Shown here: positions 22,926-34,921 of the stretch, piece after piece
Numbering within the stretch: the first letter of the stretch is position 1
Layout: every line of letters begins with the position of its first letter
Source: Orientallactaga sibirica
Lineage: Eukaryota; Chordata; Mammalia; Rodentia; Dipodidae
Direction: 5' to 3'
Length of the DNA stretch: 64,000 nt
Assembly (NCBI GenBank): GCA_036365145.1
Contig: JAEOAD010000004.1
Span: 52,479,001 to 52,543,000 of the forward strand
Notes under the pieces: model-generated
The model's input: only the letters and a program-made list of their open reading frames with translations
Told to the model about the DNA's origin: nothing
The model's database searches: none
Program-made: the position numbers and the translations under genes

Positions 22926-23094
22926 TAGCAAGCATGTTTCTCCATTGATTATTGGTCCTTTCTGCTTTGCCCAAATAAATCAAAATTAAACAGATTTCAT
23001 TTTAAAATCACAAATTAGAAGTGCCACACACAAAGATGCACAATTCCTAAGATTAAAAAAAATTTGTGAACTTTAGTGTATGAACATATTGGTC

Positions 23095-23590
23095 ATCTTC
23101 CCGTTGGGTTATATTTCCTCTCCCCGGCCCTTATTCCACTAAGGGCCCTCCTCATGCTTAGTGGGTTTATTGGTGCTTGCTTGCTGTGGGGTCATGAATG
23201 TACCAGTCACTCTCTGTGGGAGGTGGGGGCATTGCTTCAGGATACTCTTTCCTATCCTTTGGCTCTTACAATCCTTCTGCCCCTCTTCCTCAATGTTCCC
23301 TGAGCCTTGGAGCGCATGTTATAAGTCAGCTGTAGTGTGGGGCTTTCAGCAGCCTCTGATTTCCTGCTTTGATGAATTGTGGGTCTCCTTATCCTTGGAG
23401 GAGGTTCTCAGGCTATCAGCAAGAGCAGCACTCATATTTAATCTGTCTCCTCTTCTGTGATATCTCCTGGGCCCTGGTAGAATTGGTAGAGGTGACTCAT
23501 CTCCTGCTAGGCAGTCAGCTATCTTTTCCTGTTGTGCTGGTGGATCTTGGGTTTACTGGGTATTCGCCACCATCTGTAAAAAGCAGATTC
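23095..23590 (-). mobile_element. L1 3'-UTR-like fragment
   Basis: Contains 'caatgttccctgagccttgg' and 'ctttgatgaattgtgggtct'. The first 300 bp parallel the fragment at 60065; part of it recurs inverted at 24700. Confidence 0.55.
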
Positions 23591-23661
23591 TTCACCCAAG
23601 AATGAGAGCAGTATGGATCAAAGGGGATAAGAACAAAGGTGTTTAAAAAAACCTTTTGATG

Positions 23662-23840
23662 GGGGCTGGAGAAATGGCTTAGTGGTTAAGGTGTTTGCCT
23701 GTGAAGCCAAAGGATCCCAGTTCTATTCTCCAGGACACATGTAAGCCAGATGCACGGGGGGGGGGGCACATGCATCTGGAGTTCATTTGCAGTGGCTGGA
23801 GGCCCTGGCGTGCCCATTCTCAAAAAAAAAAAAAAAAAAA
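23662..23840 (+). mobile_element. DIP-type SINE
   Basis: 'ggggctggagaaatggctta' head and full body with a G10 run at 23757. The (CT)n is almost absent; it ends in A19. Confidence 0.9.
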
Positions 23841-24215
23841 CCCTTTGATGGGCATACTCTCTCAGCTTAATCAAAGAACAGTGGGACTTCCCTCTCGTCT
23901 ATGGCCTTCCTAGCCATAGGCTTTTGACTTCTCAGTACCACTTATGGATTATCTCCCACTGAGTGGGCCTCATATTCAATCAGACAGCAGTTGATTAGCT
24001 GATATTTTTCTTAAACTGAACAAACTAAATCTAAAGTCTTAAGCATTTGAAGAAAATATGCTGACAGCATAAGACAAAAGTTTTTATGAAAAGAAAGAAT
24101 TGGAAAGAGATCATGCATAAACCATAGAAGTATGTTGGCCTGGCAAAAGAGTGATAAAATTACCCACTTTCTCCAGATTTTTCTAAAAATATTAATTAGT
24201 TTGAATAAATTGCAT

Positions 24216-24262
24216 TTAAGCAAGCATCCTTAACCACTGAGCAAACTTTTCAGTCTCCCACC
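24216..24262 (-). mobile_element. DIP-type SINE head fragment
   Basis: 'gcaagcatccttaaccactg...ttttcagtctccc'. Confidence 0.55.
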
Positions 24263-24500
24263 CCCCACCATGCCAAATTGCATTTCAGTGAGAAATTAGT
24301 AAGTCCAGACACTGGGAAAATGAATGAGTCAGACTGGATGACAAGTCCTTTTCACTTTAGGTACTAATTGTAGGAGGCCCCTCACCCTGATTGATTTGAA
24401 GTTGACTGATAGACAAAGATGGCTTTAGCTTAGATGGGATTCAAAGGTCAGCACTATCTTTACTCCTAAGCACTTCTTCTCATCCTTTAGGTCAGTCAGC
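24262..24500. other. No recognisable feature
   Basis: Unique-looking intron between fragments. Confidence 0.35.
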
Positions 24501-24695
24501 TTTTATCAGCTAACAAAATGTCTGAAATAATCAGCTTAAGAAAGAAAAAGGTATATTTGGATCAGAGATTGGGATGTTCAGCCCGTGGTGCTTGGCCTCA
24601 TGGTTTTGGACCGGTAGAGTCAGCTTGCATGGTGGGGAGACATGGTGGAAGAGAGCTGTGCACTCTAGGATGGCTCGGCTCCTCCTCCGAGGAGA
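24500..24695 (-). mobile_element. LTR-like fragment (MaLR type)
   Basis: 'taacaaaatgtctgaaataa', 'agaaaaaggtatatttggat' and 'catggtggaagagagctgtg' follow the order of rodent MaLR LTR complements. Confidence 0.5.
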
Positions 24696-24850
24696 TGGTG
24701 GTGGAGACTGAGGAGACCCACAATTCATCAAAGCAGGAAATCAGAGGCTGCTGAGAGCCCCACACTACAGCAGACTTACAACATGTGCTCCAAGGCTCAG
24801 GGAACATTGAGGAGGAGGGGCAGAGGCTGGTTCCCAAAGCCTCTTCCAAG
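24695..24850 (+). mobile_element. Inverted copy of the L1 3'-UTR-like segment
   Basis: The reverse complement of about 24711-24828 matches 23276-23392 with only a few differences, for example the complement of 'aattcatcaaagcaggaaat'. Confidence 0.7.
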
Positions 24851-25039
24851 GGACTCTCTACCTAACTTCTTCCTACCAGACCTCATATCTTAAAGTGTGC
24901 ACTACTTTTCAGGGACATCATGGACTGGGGCCCAAGCTTTTAATGCTTGGTCCTTTGGATGATATTTAAGATCCATCAAAACTATAATTTTTATCAAGCT
25001 TAATTTTACTCCCTAGCAATTTTCTTTTGGCATGAGTAG

Positions 25040-25386
25040 TGGGAATGTGTATATGTGGTGTGCATGCATGTATGTGTGTTTTACGTGTAGGGCTGTGTAT
25101 GTTTGTATGTGTGAGTGTGGAGACCAGAGGGTAATCTTACATGCCATCCTCAAGTACTCTATCTACCTCCTTTGAGCCAGGGTCTCTTAATAACCTGTAA
25201 CTCACAAATTCTGCTAGACTGGCTAGCCAAGGAGCCCTAGTGTTCCTTCTGTTTCCACCTCCCTAGAACTGGGATTACAGGCATGTGCCACCACCTGGCT
25301 TTTATGTAAGGATGGGGGTGGTCAAACCCAGGTCCTCATGCTGGCAGGACAAGCACTTTACTGATGGAGCTGTCTCCACAGCCCTC
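25040..25386 (-). mobile_element. B3/B4-type composite rodent SINE
   Basis: Starts with TGTGTG-rich sequence and 'tggagaccagagggtaat'. A B1-like middle ('ctgggattacaggcatgtgc') is followed by a tRNA-like end ('gatggagctgtctccacagc'). Confidence 0.65.
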
Positions 25387-27700
25387 CCTGGCACTTATTA
25401 ATCCCTGCCATAGTATATGTTTACAGGTTTATGTGTTACTCTGTGCCTTTTCCCATTAGAACAGAAGCTCTGAGGAGACAGAAACAGTTTTAGTCACTCA
25501 GTCCCCAGCAGGTAAACAATGCCTGCCAATCAAGTAGGACCCCATTAAAACTTTTGCTTAATGACTAAAAAAAAGTGAATGCACGAAGAAGGAACAGAGA
25601 CATGCTTATTATTAAGACAGGGAATGAAAGCATATTTGCAAACATACTGAGAGTTTAATATAAATGGCATTTACTTGTAAAGAAGCTTAGAAAAGGAAAG
25701 TCTATTTGTGAGGTGCTAGTCAGGATAAACATTTGGCCATTCTTTTCCCACTATACACATTCTAATTTGGTACCCTTGCTCAGATAAGTCCGTACTTTAT
25801 CTCTTTTGTCTTCTTGTAAGTATGTTCAGCCTTACCAGCACATTTATAACCATTCAAACACATATTACTTCGTGAGCTAAGTCTGGTAGGTGTTTCCAGT
25901 CACCTCACATTCACAGTGGAAGATTTCTTTCATTCTTAGGAAGGGTGGGTGACACAGGCATGAAGCACAGTATTCAGATGAAAGGGCCACATTGGTATTA
26001 TTTAACTGTGGATTGGCAAGGCTCTGGCCAGTATCTGGTTTCTCTTTGGAGCCATTTTGCATTATATTACAGTACTCTGACTGTGCTGTGCCAAGGAAAT
26101 TAAGATCAGCTGGAAGACTCTGAAGGTCATTGGCATGGAATCTTAGGGCACTGGGAACTCAGTGTTTTATTTTAATGACCTCATTTCGGCTGAACCTGCC
26201 TTTGTCCCCAAAGCATAAAGGCACCTTTACAAAACCATGTCCACACCTTGGGAGAGATTTGGGAGAGGTTCATAGAAAAATGACTTAATAGTTGAAGGTA
26301 TTTGGGCCAGCATCCAAGTACAGAATGCTGAATACATTGTGACATTTTAATTGAGAAAGATGTAGAGGAAGCAGCAGGCCTCTTTGACATGAGCTTAGCC
26401 ACCAGGTATTGATGTTGAAGAGATAATTGGAAGGTTGGAAAATATGGCTTCAAGATAAAATAAAAGACATAGCTGGGAATGGTTCTTGCACACCATCACA
26501 TGAGTTCTGAGCATATCTCCAGGGGAAGACACACTTGGGGAATGAGACATGCCCTCCATTCTTTGTACAGTGGGAGTCAGCAGTGTGTGTGAGGCTTGTA
26601 GGACAGCCATATGAGAAGTTCCAGGATAAATGTTGGAGCACCTTTTTGGAATATTAGTTTTAACTGAAAATGTGAGGAAAGCATTTTTAAATTTGGACAA
26701 ATATGCCTTCTTACAGATATGATGGATTTTCAGGCACAAATGACACAGCTTAGTATTACTGCCTTCCCCAAGGTGCCAAAGGCTGTTTAGTTAGTCTCTC
26801 TTCCATTTTAGGAAGTTCTGTTGTAGATATCTGAGATCCACTAATGCAGTTTTTAGTTCTGGGAGAAGGGGCTCTCTTTAATCCCCAAATCTTTCTTCTC
26901 TTGCTGAAATTCTTTCTACAGATTCTTGGATTTTACCAGTCTCAGTGTCATTAATGTTGAGGCTATGGGGTTTTGTAGCACTTGCAGACTGGCTTCTATT
27001 CTATTTTCCTGCATTTGGGGAGGAAATGCTCTCATTGAAGAGTATGAAGATGACCCAAGTCCCCTATCTGTTATCTCAGTGGTTTGGTTGCAGTTTTGAT
27101 CCCCCCTTTTTTTTTTCCCCATCTTGAAACACTTGCTTCACTTCTGCTACTTACCGGTCTCTGTTATAGGACTTTAATTTCAGTGGTCTCTAGGGTTTTG
27201 TGTTGAGATTTGCCTTCCTTTCTGCCAGGGTGACCTCATCTGCTTCCATTGTGGTATTAAATTCCATTGCTTCAGTTGCAGTATTAAATCTAGGCTAGAA
27301 ATTTATTCCAGACTGCCTGCTCCATATCGCCACAGCCCTTTCTATCTTAAACTCAGCAAATTCCAAATGGAATTAGTACTTTTCTTTTGCGGCTTGCCCC
27401 TTCTCAGCTATTCTCCCTCTAAGGAGATGGAAGACTCTCCGCCCATATTAACAAATCACAGATCTCATTGTCAGCCTCTGTCTATCTCATCTGTCATCCA
27501 GTTGGTTACCAAGTCCTTTTGAGAAGGCAACCATTTTTATAACCTCTCTACCATGGCCACAGTTCAGGCCAAATCATCTCTCAGAACTGTGTGCAGATGC
27601 TCCTCATTGGTTTTTTTGTATTTAGTCTCTTCATCTCTTGAAGTGCAATATGCTTTAGATTTTCTTTGTTGATGTTGTTAAGGAGGGAAAGTTCATGGAA
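25387..27700. other. Intron sequence without recognised features
   Basis: 2.3 kb with no SINE that I can identify. Minus-strand open frames of 90-114 codons at 26181-26739 show no known protein family. Confidence 0.45.
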
Positions 27701-27738
27701 CATAATATTAACCGTTTTACAGAATTCCTATTTACTGA

Positions 27739-27998
27739 CATTTAGATCATTCATGATACTGGGCTATAGTCGTATTTGAGTAGTTTCAAAAAATTTTCAT
27801 TACTGAAAAGAAACTCTATCCCATTAAACAGTCACCTCATCTCCCTCTTTCAGCCTCTGGCAGCTTGTATGGAATTACTAAATCCAGAATATTTCATAAA
27901 AGTAGATGCATGCAGTGTATGTTCATTTCAGTCTGATTTCTCTTTTTTTTTTTTTTTTTAAGTTTAGCATCTTTTTTTTTAAGTTTAGCCAGGTTGTG
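27739..27998. repeat. 260-bp tandem duplication, copy 1
   Basis: Begins 'catttagatcattcatgata' and ends just before the identical start of copy 2. Contains a T18 run. Confidence 0.95.
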
Positions 27999-28252
27999 CA
28001 TTTAGATCATTCATGATGCTGGGCTATAGTTGTATTTGAGTAGTTTCAAAAAATTTTCATTATTGAAAAGAAACTCTATCCCATTAAACAGTCACCTCAT
28101 CTCCCTCTTTCAGCCTCTGGCAGCCTGTATGGAATTACTAAATCCAGAATATTTCATAAAAGTAGATGCATGCAGTGTATGTTCATTTCAGTCTGATTTC
28201 TCTCACTTTTTTTTTTTAAGTTTAGCATCTTTTTTTAAGTTTACCCAGGTTG
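27999..28252. repeat. 260-bp tandem duplication, copy 2
   Basis: About 97% identical to copy 1 by eye; the main differences are in two T-run lengths. Confidence 0.95.
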
Positions 28253-29160
28253 TAGCGTAATATGCGTCATACCATGCATTAATTCCCAACATGTAGAGAT
28301 GTAACTACTTTAAGAAATAACAGAAAGTTACTTGCTCCCACTTGTCTGTCCTCTTAATCATATTTTGTTCTTTTCTTTCTACTTTGAGAGGAACAGTGAT
28401 CTAATATTAGCAAGTGTCTTTCCTTCTGTGATTTTCTTCTTTTATAATATATAGCATTATAACATGTTTTAATGATTTATGTAAAAATGCATTGCATATA
28501 TGCAGATCTGCAACTTCCTGTGTTTATTTGATATTCTTATTTAAGCCATATTAACAATTACTCAACTAGTTGATATGCATTGCATGCATACATCATAGCT
28601 GATTGTCCCTCCACTCAAGACAGTTCCTATCATAATGACCCATGTTTTTTCTTGTGCATCTGTGCATGGATTTCTCTACTTCCTGTAGTCGGAGACAGGG
28701 TTTCTTGACTACAGAGAAGGTATATGTTCAGCTTTACTAGAGAGTGCCAAATTGCTATCCAGAGTGGATAACCACCAGTACACCATGTGCCTCTATTTCC
28801 ACACTTCCTGATCAACAGCTGGTATTTTCAGAGTTTAAAAGTTTTGCCAATGTGGAAAATATAATGAAGTTTAACTGCTGCATTAATTAGTATTACCTTG
28901 GTGATTTGTGAAGCTGAACATCTTTTCATTAGCTTCCGCTCATTTCTCTTTATGAATTGTCTGTTCTTTCCTATTGGGTCATTTTTTTCTCTTAGAAATG
29001 ATTGCTAAGAATCACTTGCAGGGTGTTTAGAGTAGTCTTTTGGCAGTGATGAGCATTACCATTATATTTCAGCATGGTATGCTACACAATATTTTTATTT
29101 TAATTGAGTTAAATTTACTTTTGTACCTTGTGTGTCATATTTAAGAAAATCTCCCTTCTC

Positions 29161-29942
29161 TATCATAAACATATTTTCATATAGTTATTTTAACATTGTC
29201 ATTCTCACACTTGGGTCTTCAACACAGCATGGTTTATTTTTATATATTTCAGAATTCTAATTTTTTCAAAAGAATATCCACTCATACTAGCACCGTCTAT
29301 TTAAAGTAATTACCTCATCTTTTCCCAGAGCTTTAAAAATTATCTATGATCATGATCTTACAAATGGATGGAAATACTAGTTCTGAATGCAAAGCTGATT
29401 GGATTTTTCACCTAAAACAATTCCAGAGATCTTTCATCCCTATTTCCTAATTTCATCCCTAATTCTATTTCCAAGCTTTTCTTATTTACACTGTATCCTT
29501 CCTTACTGTCCTGTTATGCAACAACTGCTGTAATGAAATTATAGAATTCAATGACCCCTTGACATGTGGAACAAGGATCAGGGCTTTCCACACGACAGAT
29601 GTTAGTGTTCTTCCATGTTGTTTCTCTTTAATCTTTAGATAGCTATTTCAAGTACATACCATTGAAATGTCAGCTGAGAGAGTTTTCTTTTCTCCTGATA
29701 GATGGGCACTGGGTTTCCTGCTTGAAGATAATCTACCCTGTCAATTACATGGCACCATCAGTCTATTTACTTACCAGTGTTCCACAAACCAGGAAGTTTT
29801 TCCAGGCTATAGGAGCCATGTTTATCTTTAAAATTGATGTATTTCTTCACGTTGATATTGGACCTGGCACTAGTAGGTTCTATGGAAGTACTTGCTGAAT
29901 GAACAAAAGGTTTAGATAAAAGTTTTACCCTGGAAAACAATG
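29161..29942. other. Intron sequence without recognised features
   Basis: AT-rich; possibly more decayed L1, not provable by eye. Confidence 0.35.
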
Positions 29943-30140
29943 CCTTGTGGTATAAGCTTGTCATCTCAGCTATTTGAATGGCTGAGGCAGGAAAATTACA
30001 GGTTCAAGGATAGACTGGGCAACTTAGTGAGACCCTGTCTCACAAAGTAAAAATAGAGCTAAGGATGTAGCACAGTCACAGAGTGATTGCCTACTATGTC
30101 CAAGGTTATGATTTCAGTCCCCAGTACTGAAAAAACAAAT
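29943..30140 (+). mobile_element. B1-dID-like composite SINE
   Basis: A B1-like part ('gaggcaggaaaattacaggt', 'agtgagaccctgtctcac') is followed by an ID-like part ('gctaaggatgtagcacagtc', 'tttcagtccccagtactg'). This order is that of B1-dID. Confidence 0.65.
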
Positions 30141-30478
30141 ACCTTCCTGTCACCCCTCCAAAAAACTCTTACCCTGTGTAGGCTTTGTTTCCTAGGTTTC
30201 TGATAGAGGACTTGCCATATCATAGTACCCTCTTGAACATTGTTGATGATAATAAACTTATTTGCTTAGATCTTTAAGATCCCTGGGTAAGTGCTTATAT
30301 ACTACATGTAAACTGTTCACATACAATTGTCAGAAAAAATATGAATCTTTTCATAGAATTTTTCACTATCTCTAATAATATCATCCTAGTAATATCAACT
30401 CTTATTTTATTGAATTTTATTTTGTATTTTGTATTTTATTTTATTTTGTATTTCAGCAATGATCCCCTTTCAGTGTTC
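30141..30478. other. Unassigned intron with a TTTTA-rich patch
   Basis: TATTTTATTTTG-type patch at 30405-30455; otherwise unique. Confidence 0.4.
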
Positions 30479-30483
30479 CTACA

Positions 30484-30862
30484 TGTAGCAGACAGCTTCA
30501 GGTTCGCTGAGATGAACTTCCAGACCAGGCACAGTTATGGAGGAAGGGATATTATTTATTGAAGCTTACAGATCCAGGGGAAGTTCCATAATGGCAGAAG
30601 AAGCTGGCCTGCCTTCATAGGGCCAAGCAACAGAGGAAAAACCAACCAGCCACACAGCACACAGAGCAAAACTATTGCCACAGCACACTTCAGGAACTCC
30701 TATTTGGCACACTTTGCATATCTTTACAATGGAATCTCAAACCATCACCGCAGCTTAAGACCGGCCCCCAGTGACATTGCCTCTAGCAAGGTGATTGCAG
30801 ATGCAAACTATAAACTAATAAAACACTGAATATATTGGGGGACATATATTCAGACAACCACA
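30484..30862 (-). mobile_element. Solo MaLR-like LTR with perfect 5-bp target duplication
   Basis: Complement of the 1598-type LTR: starts TGTAGCAGACAGC and ends CAACCACA, 379 bp. Both flanks are CTACA (30479-30483 and 30863-30867), proving a bona fide insertion followed by LTR-LTR recombination. Confidence 0.92.
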
Positions 30863-30867
30863 CTACA

Positions 30868-31699
30868 TGTACGTGGTAGTGGAGATGACATTAGCTTTCA
30901 TTCTAGAGTAATGAAGAAAGGTTATAGTGTTTGATTGGAATCACACAGTTAGGACATGAATGGATTGGGAATCCTACCCACACTACTATTTATTACTCAC
31001 ATTTTTCAGATTCTCTTCCCTTCCTCCCTACCTCCTTCCTTCCTTCTTGTATTTTTGTTTTCAAAAGTATTTTGATGATGAACAAAATAATTTTCTAAAA
31101 TGGAACAGATGCATACTGGAAATTACAATGCAGAGTAGAATTCTAGAATCAAGTATTGCTGAGACATCTTTGTTACATAATATAACCAATATCCCTAGTC
31201 AACCAGAACCAGTTTAACATTTATCTCATATTTCATCTATTCCATTTTTATTGGCTTTGATTAGTTGATTTCTAGATACAGTTATAGTTATATCACATCT
31301 TTATATAAAATCACTTTTTACTTTTTTGAGAAAATGGATTATCAAAATTATTTATATATTAATTTTATATTGCTGTAATTTAGATCTTGAATTGAGGGGA
31401 TCTTTGGAGTTTTAAAGCAGTGTGACCTCTTGTCTGACAGTAATTGATGTGATGCATATATCATGCCTTTATATTAGTGATAGCATAATTTTCAAGATCT
31501 TTTCAAATATGTTGTCAGTTTTTCATTTAACATCAGAATGTACTAAATAAAATGCAATTATTTTACCTAGTCTTTCAGGTGAAAAATGTGATAAAGATCA
31601 ATATTTAAATTGTACAAATAATGTCTGACAAAGGTGGTACTTGACTCCATGTTGTCAATTCAAGCTCTGAATACCTGACATTAAATTGATAAGTGGAAT
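30868..31699. other. Intron sequence without recognised features
   Basis: A CCTTCC-rich patch at 31016-31047; the rest is AT-rich. Confidence 0.4.
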
Positions 31700-31700
31700 T

Positions 31701-31929
31701 TTTTTTTAAAAATCTTTAAATTTTCATTTAATTAATTTATGTATTTGAGTGAGAGAGAAAGAGGTGGATAGAGAGAATGGGCACACCAGGGCCTCTAGCT
31801 ACTGCAAACGAACTCCAGACCCATGTGCCCCCCCCATGCATCTGGCTTACGTGGGTCCTGGGGAATCAAACCGCAGTCTTTAGGCTTCACTGGCAATCAC
31901 CTTAACTGCTAAGCCATTTCCCTAACCCA
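31701..31929 (-). mobile_element. DIP-type SINE with target duplication
   Basis: Flanked by GATAAGTGGAATT (31688-31700) and GATAAGGGGAATT (31930-31942), 12 of 13 bases equal. Confidence 0.92.
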
Positions 31930-31945
31930 GATAAGGGGAATTCTT

Positions 31946-32101
31946 ATTTTCTTTTGTTTTTTTGAGGTGGGGTCTCACTGTAGCCCAGGCTGACCTGGAA
32001 TTTACTATGTAGTCTCAGGTTGGCCTCAAACTCACAGCAATCCTCCTACCTTTCCTTCCTGAGTGCTGTTGATTAAAGGCATGTGCCACCATGCCTGGCC
32101 A
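31946..32101 (-). mobile_element. B1 SINE
   Basis: Inserted just after the target duplication of the preceding SINE. A further GATAAGT-like copy follows at 32103. Confidence 0.9.
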
Positions 32102-32225
32102 TTGATAAGTACAATTCTATTAAAAATACAAAATTTTTTATCTGTGCCTCAGACAGTGGTGATGTTTACAGAGTGAAACATGTACTGGGATAACATTTAA
32201 AATTGCCATTTATATATTTATTTGT

Positions 32226-32289
32226 TTTTAAATATTTTATTTACTTATTGTTTCTTTATTAGTAAGCAGAGAGAGAAGGAAAGAAGACA

Positions 32290-32339
<50 letters not shown>

Positions 32340-32489
32340 ATAGGTGTGCCAGGGTCTCTAGCCACTGCAAATGAACTCCAGATGTATGCGCCACCTTGTG
32401 TATCTGATTTGGCTTTATGTAGATACTGGGAAATTGTACCTGGGTCATTAGGCTTTGCAGGATTAACTGCTGAGCCATCTTTTCAGCCC
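32226..32489 (-). mobile_element. DIP-type SINE with (CA)n(GA)n
   Basis: ACACAC at 32288-32307, then GAGA to 32337, then body and 'gagccatcttttcagccc'. Confidence 0.9.
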
Positions 32490-33031
32490 TAAAATCCCCA
32501 TTTAAACTACATTTTTACCCCCAATTAATATATTCCAATCTCTATCTACATCACATTTTTCCCATGGATTTGTTACACTGCTTTATAAATTATTGTTTCA
32601 AAGAAATGTCAGAGATATTTATTTTTATTATGTTTGATTTTTAATGGTTTTTAATAACTAGTGGAGGAATTGGATCATTTTAAGATCACTATGTATTCTC
32701 ACTCAACAAGCTTAGCTGTGCTCTGGGGTGTAAAATTAATTCCCATCCATAGACTTAATTGAGATTTAAGTAAAAAAAAAAAAAAAAAAAAAAAAACAAC
32801 AACTGATGAACAGTGGCCTACAGAACAGCTGACACAGTAGATGAGGTAGACAGGAGGAAGTATTTTCTCAGCCCTCTTTTTCACCTGGACAGAGCCCAGT
32901 TAACCTGCAGAGACAGCAGGGAGATTTGGCAGTTAACCTGTCTTGCTATTATATGGTAATCATTAGCCAGTCACATACACGTGATTAGAATAAATGTGGG
33001 TCTATAAATTTGACTGCACTTAATACTGTTT
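32490..33031. other. Intron sequence with an A-run
   Basis: A26 at about 32771-32796; otherwise unassigned. Confidence 0.4.
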
Positions 33032-33357
33032 TAGTGTGTGTGTGTGTGTGTTGTATGTGTGGTGTGGTGGTGTGTGTGTGGGGGGGATGAATGCACATGT
33101 CTGTGTGCTGTTGCTGTGCACTTGCCTGCAACAGCCAGAGGACTACATCGAGTGTCCCCTTCCATCAAAGTTGTGCCTGTTTTACCAATGATTCTCTAGT
33201 CTCTACTCCCCACAACATACGTTTACAGATGTATGTGGGCATGCCCAGATGTTTATGTGGATTCTGGAGATTCAAACACATGTGGTCTGAGGCCCATTCA
33301 GGCCCTTGTGCTTGAGCAGGCAGTGCACTAAACTGCTGAGGCATCTCTCCAACCCCC
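33032..33357 (-). mobile_element. B3/B4-type rodent SINE with TG-rich tail
   Basis: TGTGTG/TGGTG start, 'ccagaggactacatcgagtg', and 'gctgaggcatctctccaacc' head end. Confidence 0.7.
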
Positions 33358-34292
33358 AATTATTATTTTGTAAAGTCTGCCATTAGAAATGATTCAAGAT
33401 TTTAGAGATTGGATTAAATTTCATTTGAACAAAAATATGGATAATCCTTTATGTATCATTATAATCATCCTTAGGCTAGTTGTGTCATTTGTAATACTTT
33501 AGAGCAGCAATCCTTTACTTTCCCGGGGCCTACCTCATGCAGAAGCACTTGATCGAAGGTGCAGGCTCTGTGGTCTTCGCGTAGGTTATGTCTGTAGGCT
33601 GAGGTGTTAGACCTTTGAACAGCACCTGCCAGAGAAGTCCTGCTGTTGAGGATATTCTGGAATAATTTTGATGCACGCTTGGGAGAACAAGAACATTTCC
33701 CTTTGGAGGGAGGATTGGGCAATGTGCCAGCCTCACAAGAGAAAGTGTTACTCATACATCCATGGATTTTGTTCATGTTTGTGCCTATAAGATTTTTTTC
33801 TAAGGCTAATACATCTAAATATCTTTATTTCATCTTAAATTGATTAGCTTTTGCTTGGATTTTAAGTTAGTCTGTCTTTAAATTAAAGGGAAGTTATTGT
33901 TGACTAATGAAGTTGCATGGCAAATGGGACTTGTCATTTCTCCATTCCTGCTGAGTGGTTACTGAACACATAGAGGGCGCTGTTTGAATATGCTTCATTC
34001 AGGATATTTCCAGATATCCTGAGTGGGCACACATGAAATGGCACAAGGAACCTGGTGCCTGGATATTTTTTAAGCATTAATTTTTTTCTAGGTAATATCA
34101 ATTTATTTCATATTAAATCATTGCAGAGCTACCATTTGTTGAAACAGTCTGTTGAGTAAAGGACTAGATGAAGTTCTCATAAGTTAATTATTTGAAGAAA
34201 AATATTTTAAATGTGATTTAGGCAATTCTGACTCTCTTAAGGCTTTCGTATTATATATTATGAGCAGTAGCTCTAACAGTATTTCTTCTAGG
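33358..34292. other. Intron; includes a CpG-bearing non-repeat patch
   Basis: 33480-33780 has several CpGs (cccggggcc, gatcgaagg, cttcgcgtag, gcacgctt), unusual for this AT-rich intron. It has no recognised repeat and no recognised protein. Confidence 0.4.
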
Positions 34293-34310
34293 TTGGGTGT
34301 TGTTTTTAAT

Positions 34311-34542
34311 AAACATTTCCTATTTCCTTTTTTTTTTTTTTTTTTTTTTTTTTTGTAAATTTATTTGCCAGGAGAGAGAGAAGGAGAGAGAGAATGGGCA
34401 TGCCAGGACCTTAGCCACTGCAAATGAACTACAGATGCATGTGCCACTTTGTGCATCTGGCTGTACGTGGGTACTGGGGAATTGAACTAGGGTCATTAGG
34501 CTTAGCAGGCAAGCACCTTAACTGTTAAGCCATATCTCCAGC
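34311..34542 (-). mobile_element. DIP-type SINE with target duplication
   Basis: Long T-run, GA stretch and body. Flanks 34293-34310 and 34543-34560 are 17 of 18 bases identical (ttgggtg[t/g]tgtttttaat). Confidence 0.92.
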
Positions 34543-34560
34543 TTGGGTGGTGTTTTTAAT

Positions 34561-34921
34561 TGTGAGAATTAAAGTTCAGATATGCTAAAAGCCTAGTTGA
34601 TCAAGAAAGTCCAATTGGCAGATATCTCCTATAGATTATTTCTTGAATACAACTTTTAGTATTTTTCCCATGAATTGAAGAAAGGTATCATTCAAATTAT
34701 ATCATGTCAATTTTTTCTTTACTTCTGGAGTGTATTGTATGTATTTTGTTTATAGCAGTGTTCTCTTTTACATAGTGTTTTCTGTCTTTGCTTTTATTAA
34801 CTCAGTATTAATTCCAAAGGAATAAATAATGAGCTAGGTTAAGGGTAAAATAAAAGCCTTTTTTGCCATTTTTTTTCATTAAATTATGAACTTTTGTCAT
34901 TTTTTTTTTTTTTTGTCAAAC
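34561..34921. other. No recognisable feature
   Basis: AT-rich, with T-runs. Confidence 0.4.

Larger units (their letters stand above)
27701..29160 (-). mobile_element. Ancient L1 (L1M-like), 3' region
   Basis: 'ttgaaaagaaactctatccc', 'attaaacagtcacctcatct' and 'caaattgctatccagagtgg' occur in the order of old mammalian L1 3' sequence read antisense. Part is tandemly duplicated (see next two entries). Confidence 0.65.

Noticed and set aside
26181..26739. Overlapping minus-strand open frames of 90 and 114 codons
   Set aside because: No recognised domain and no codon pattern or splice signals that I could support; left as unassigned intron.
31561..31610. 'ctttcaggtgaaaaatgtgataaagatc' looked like a GRB14 exon 3 start
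   Set aside because: The translation does not continue into the Ras-associating domain sequence, and no donor follows in frame.
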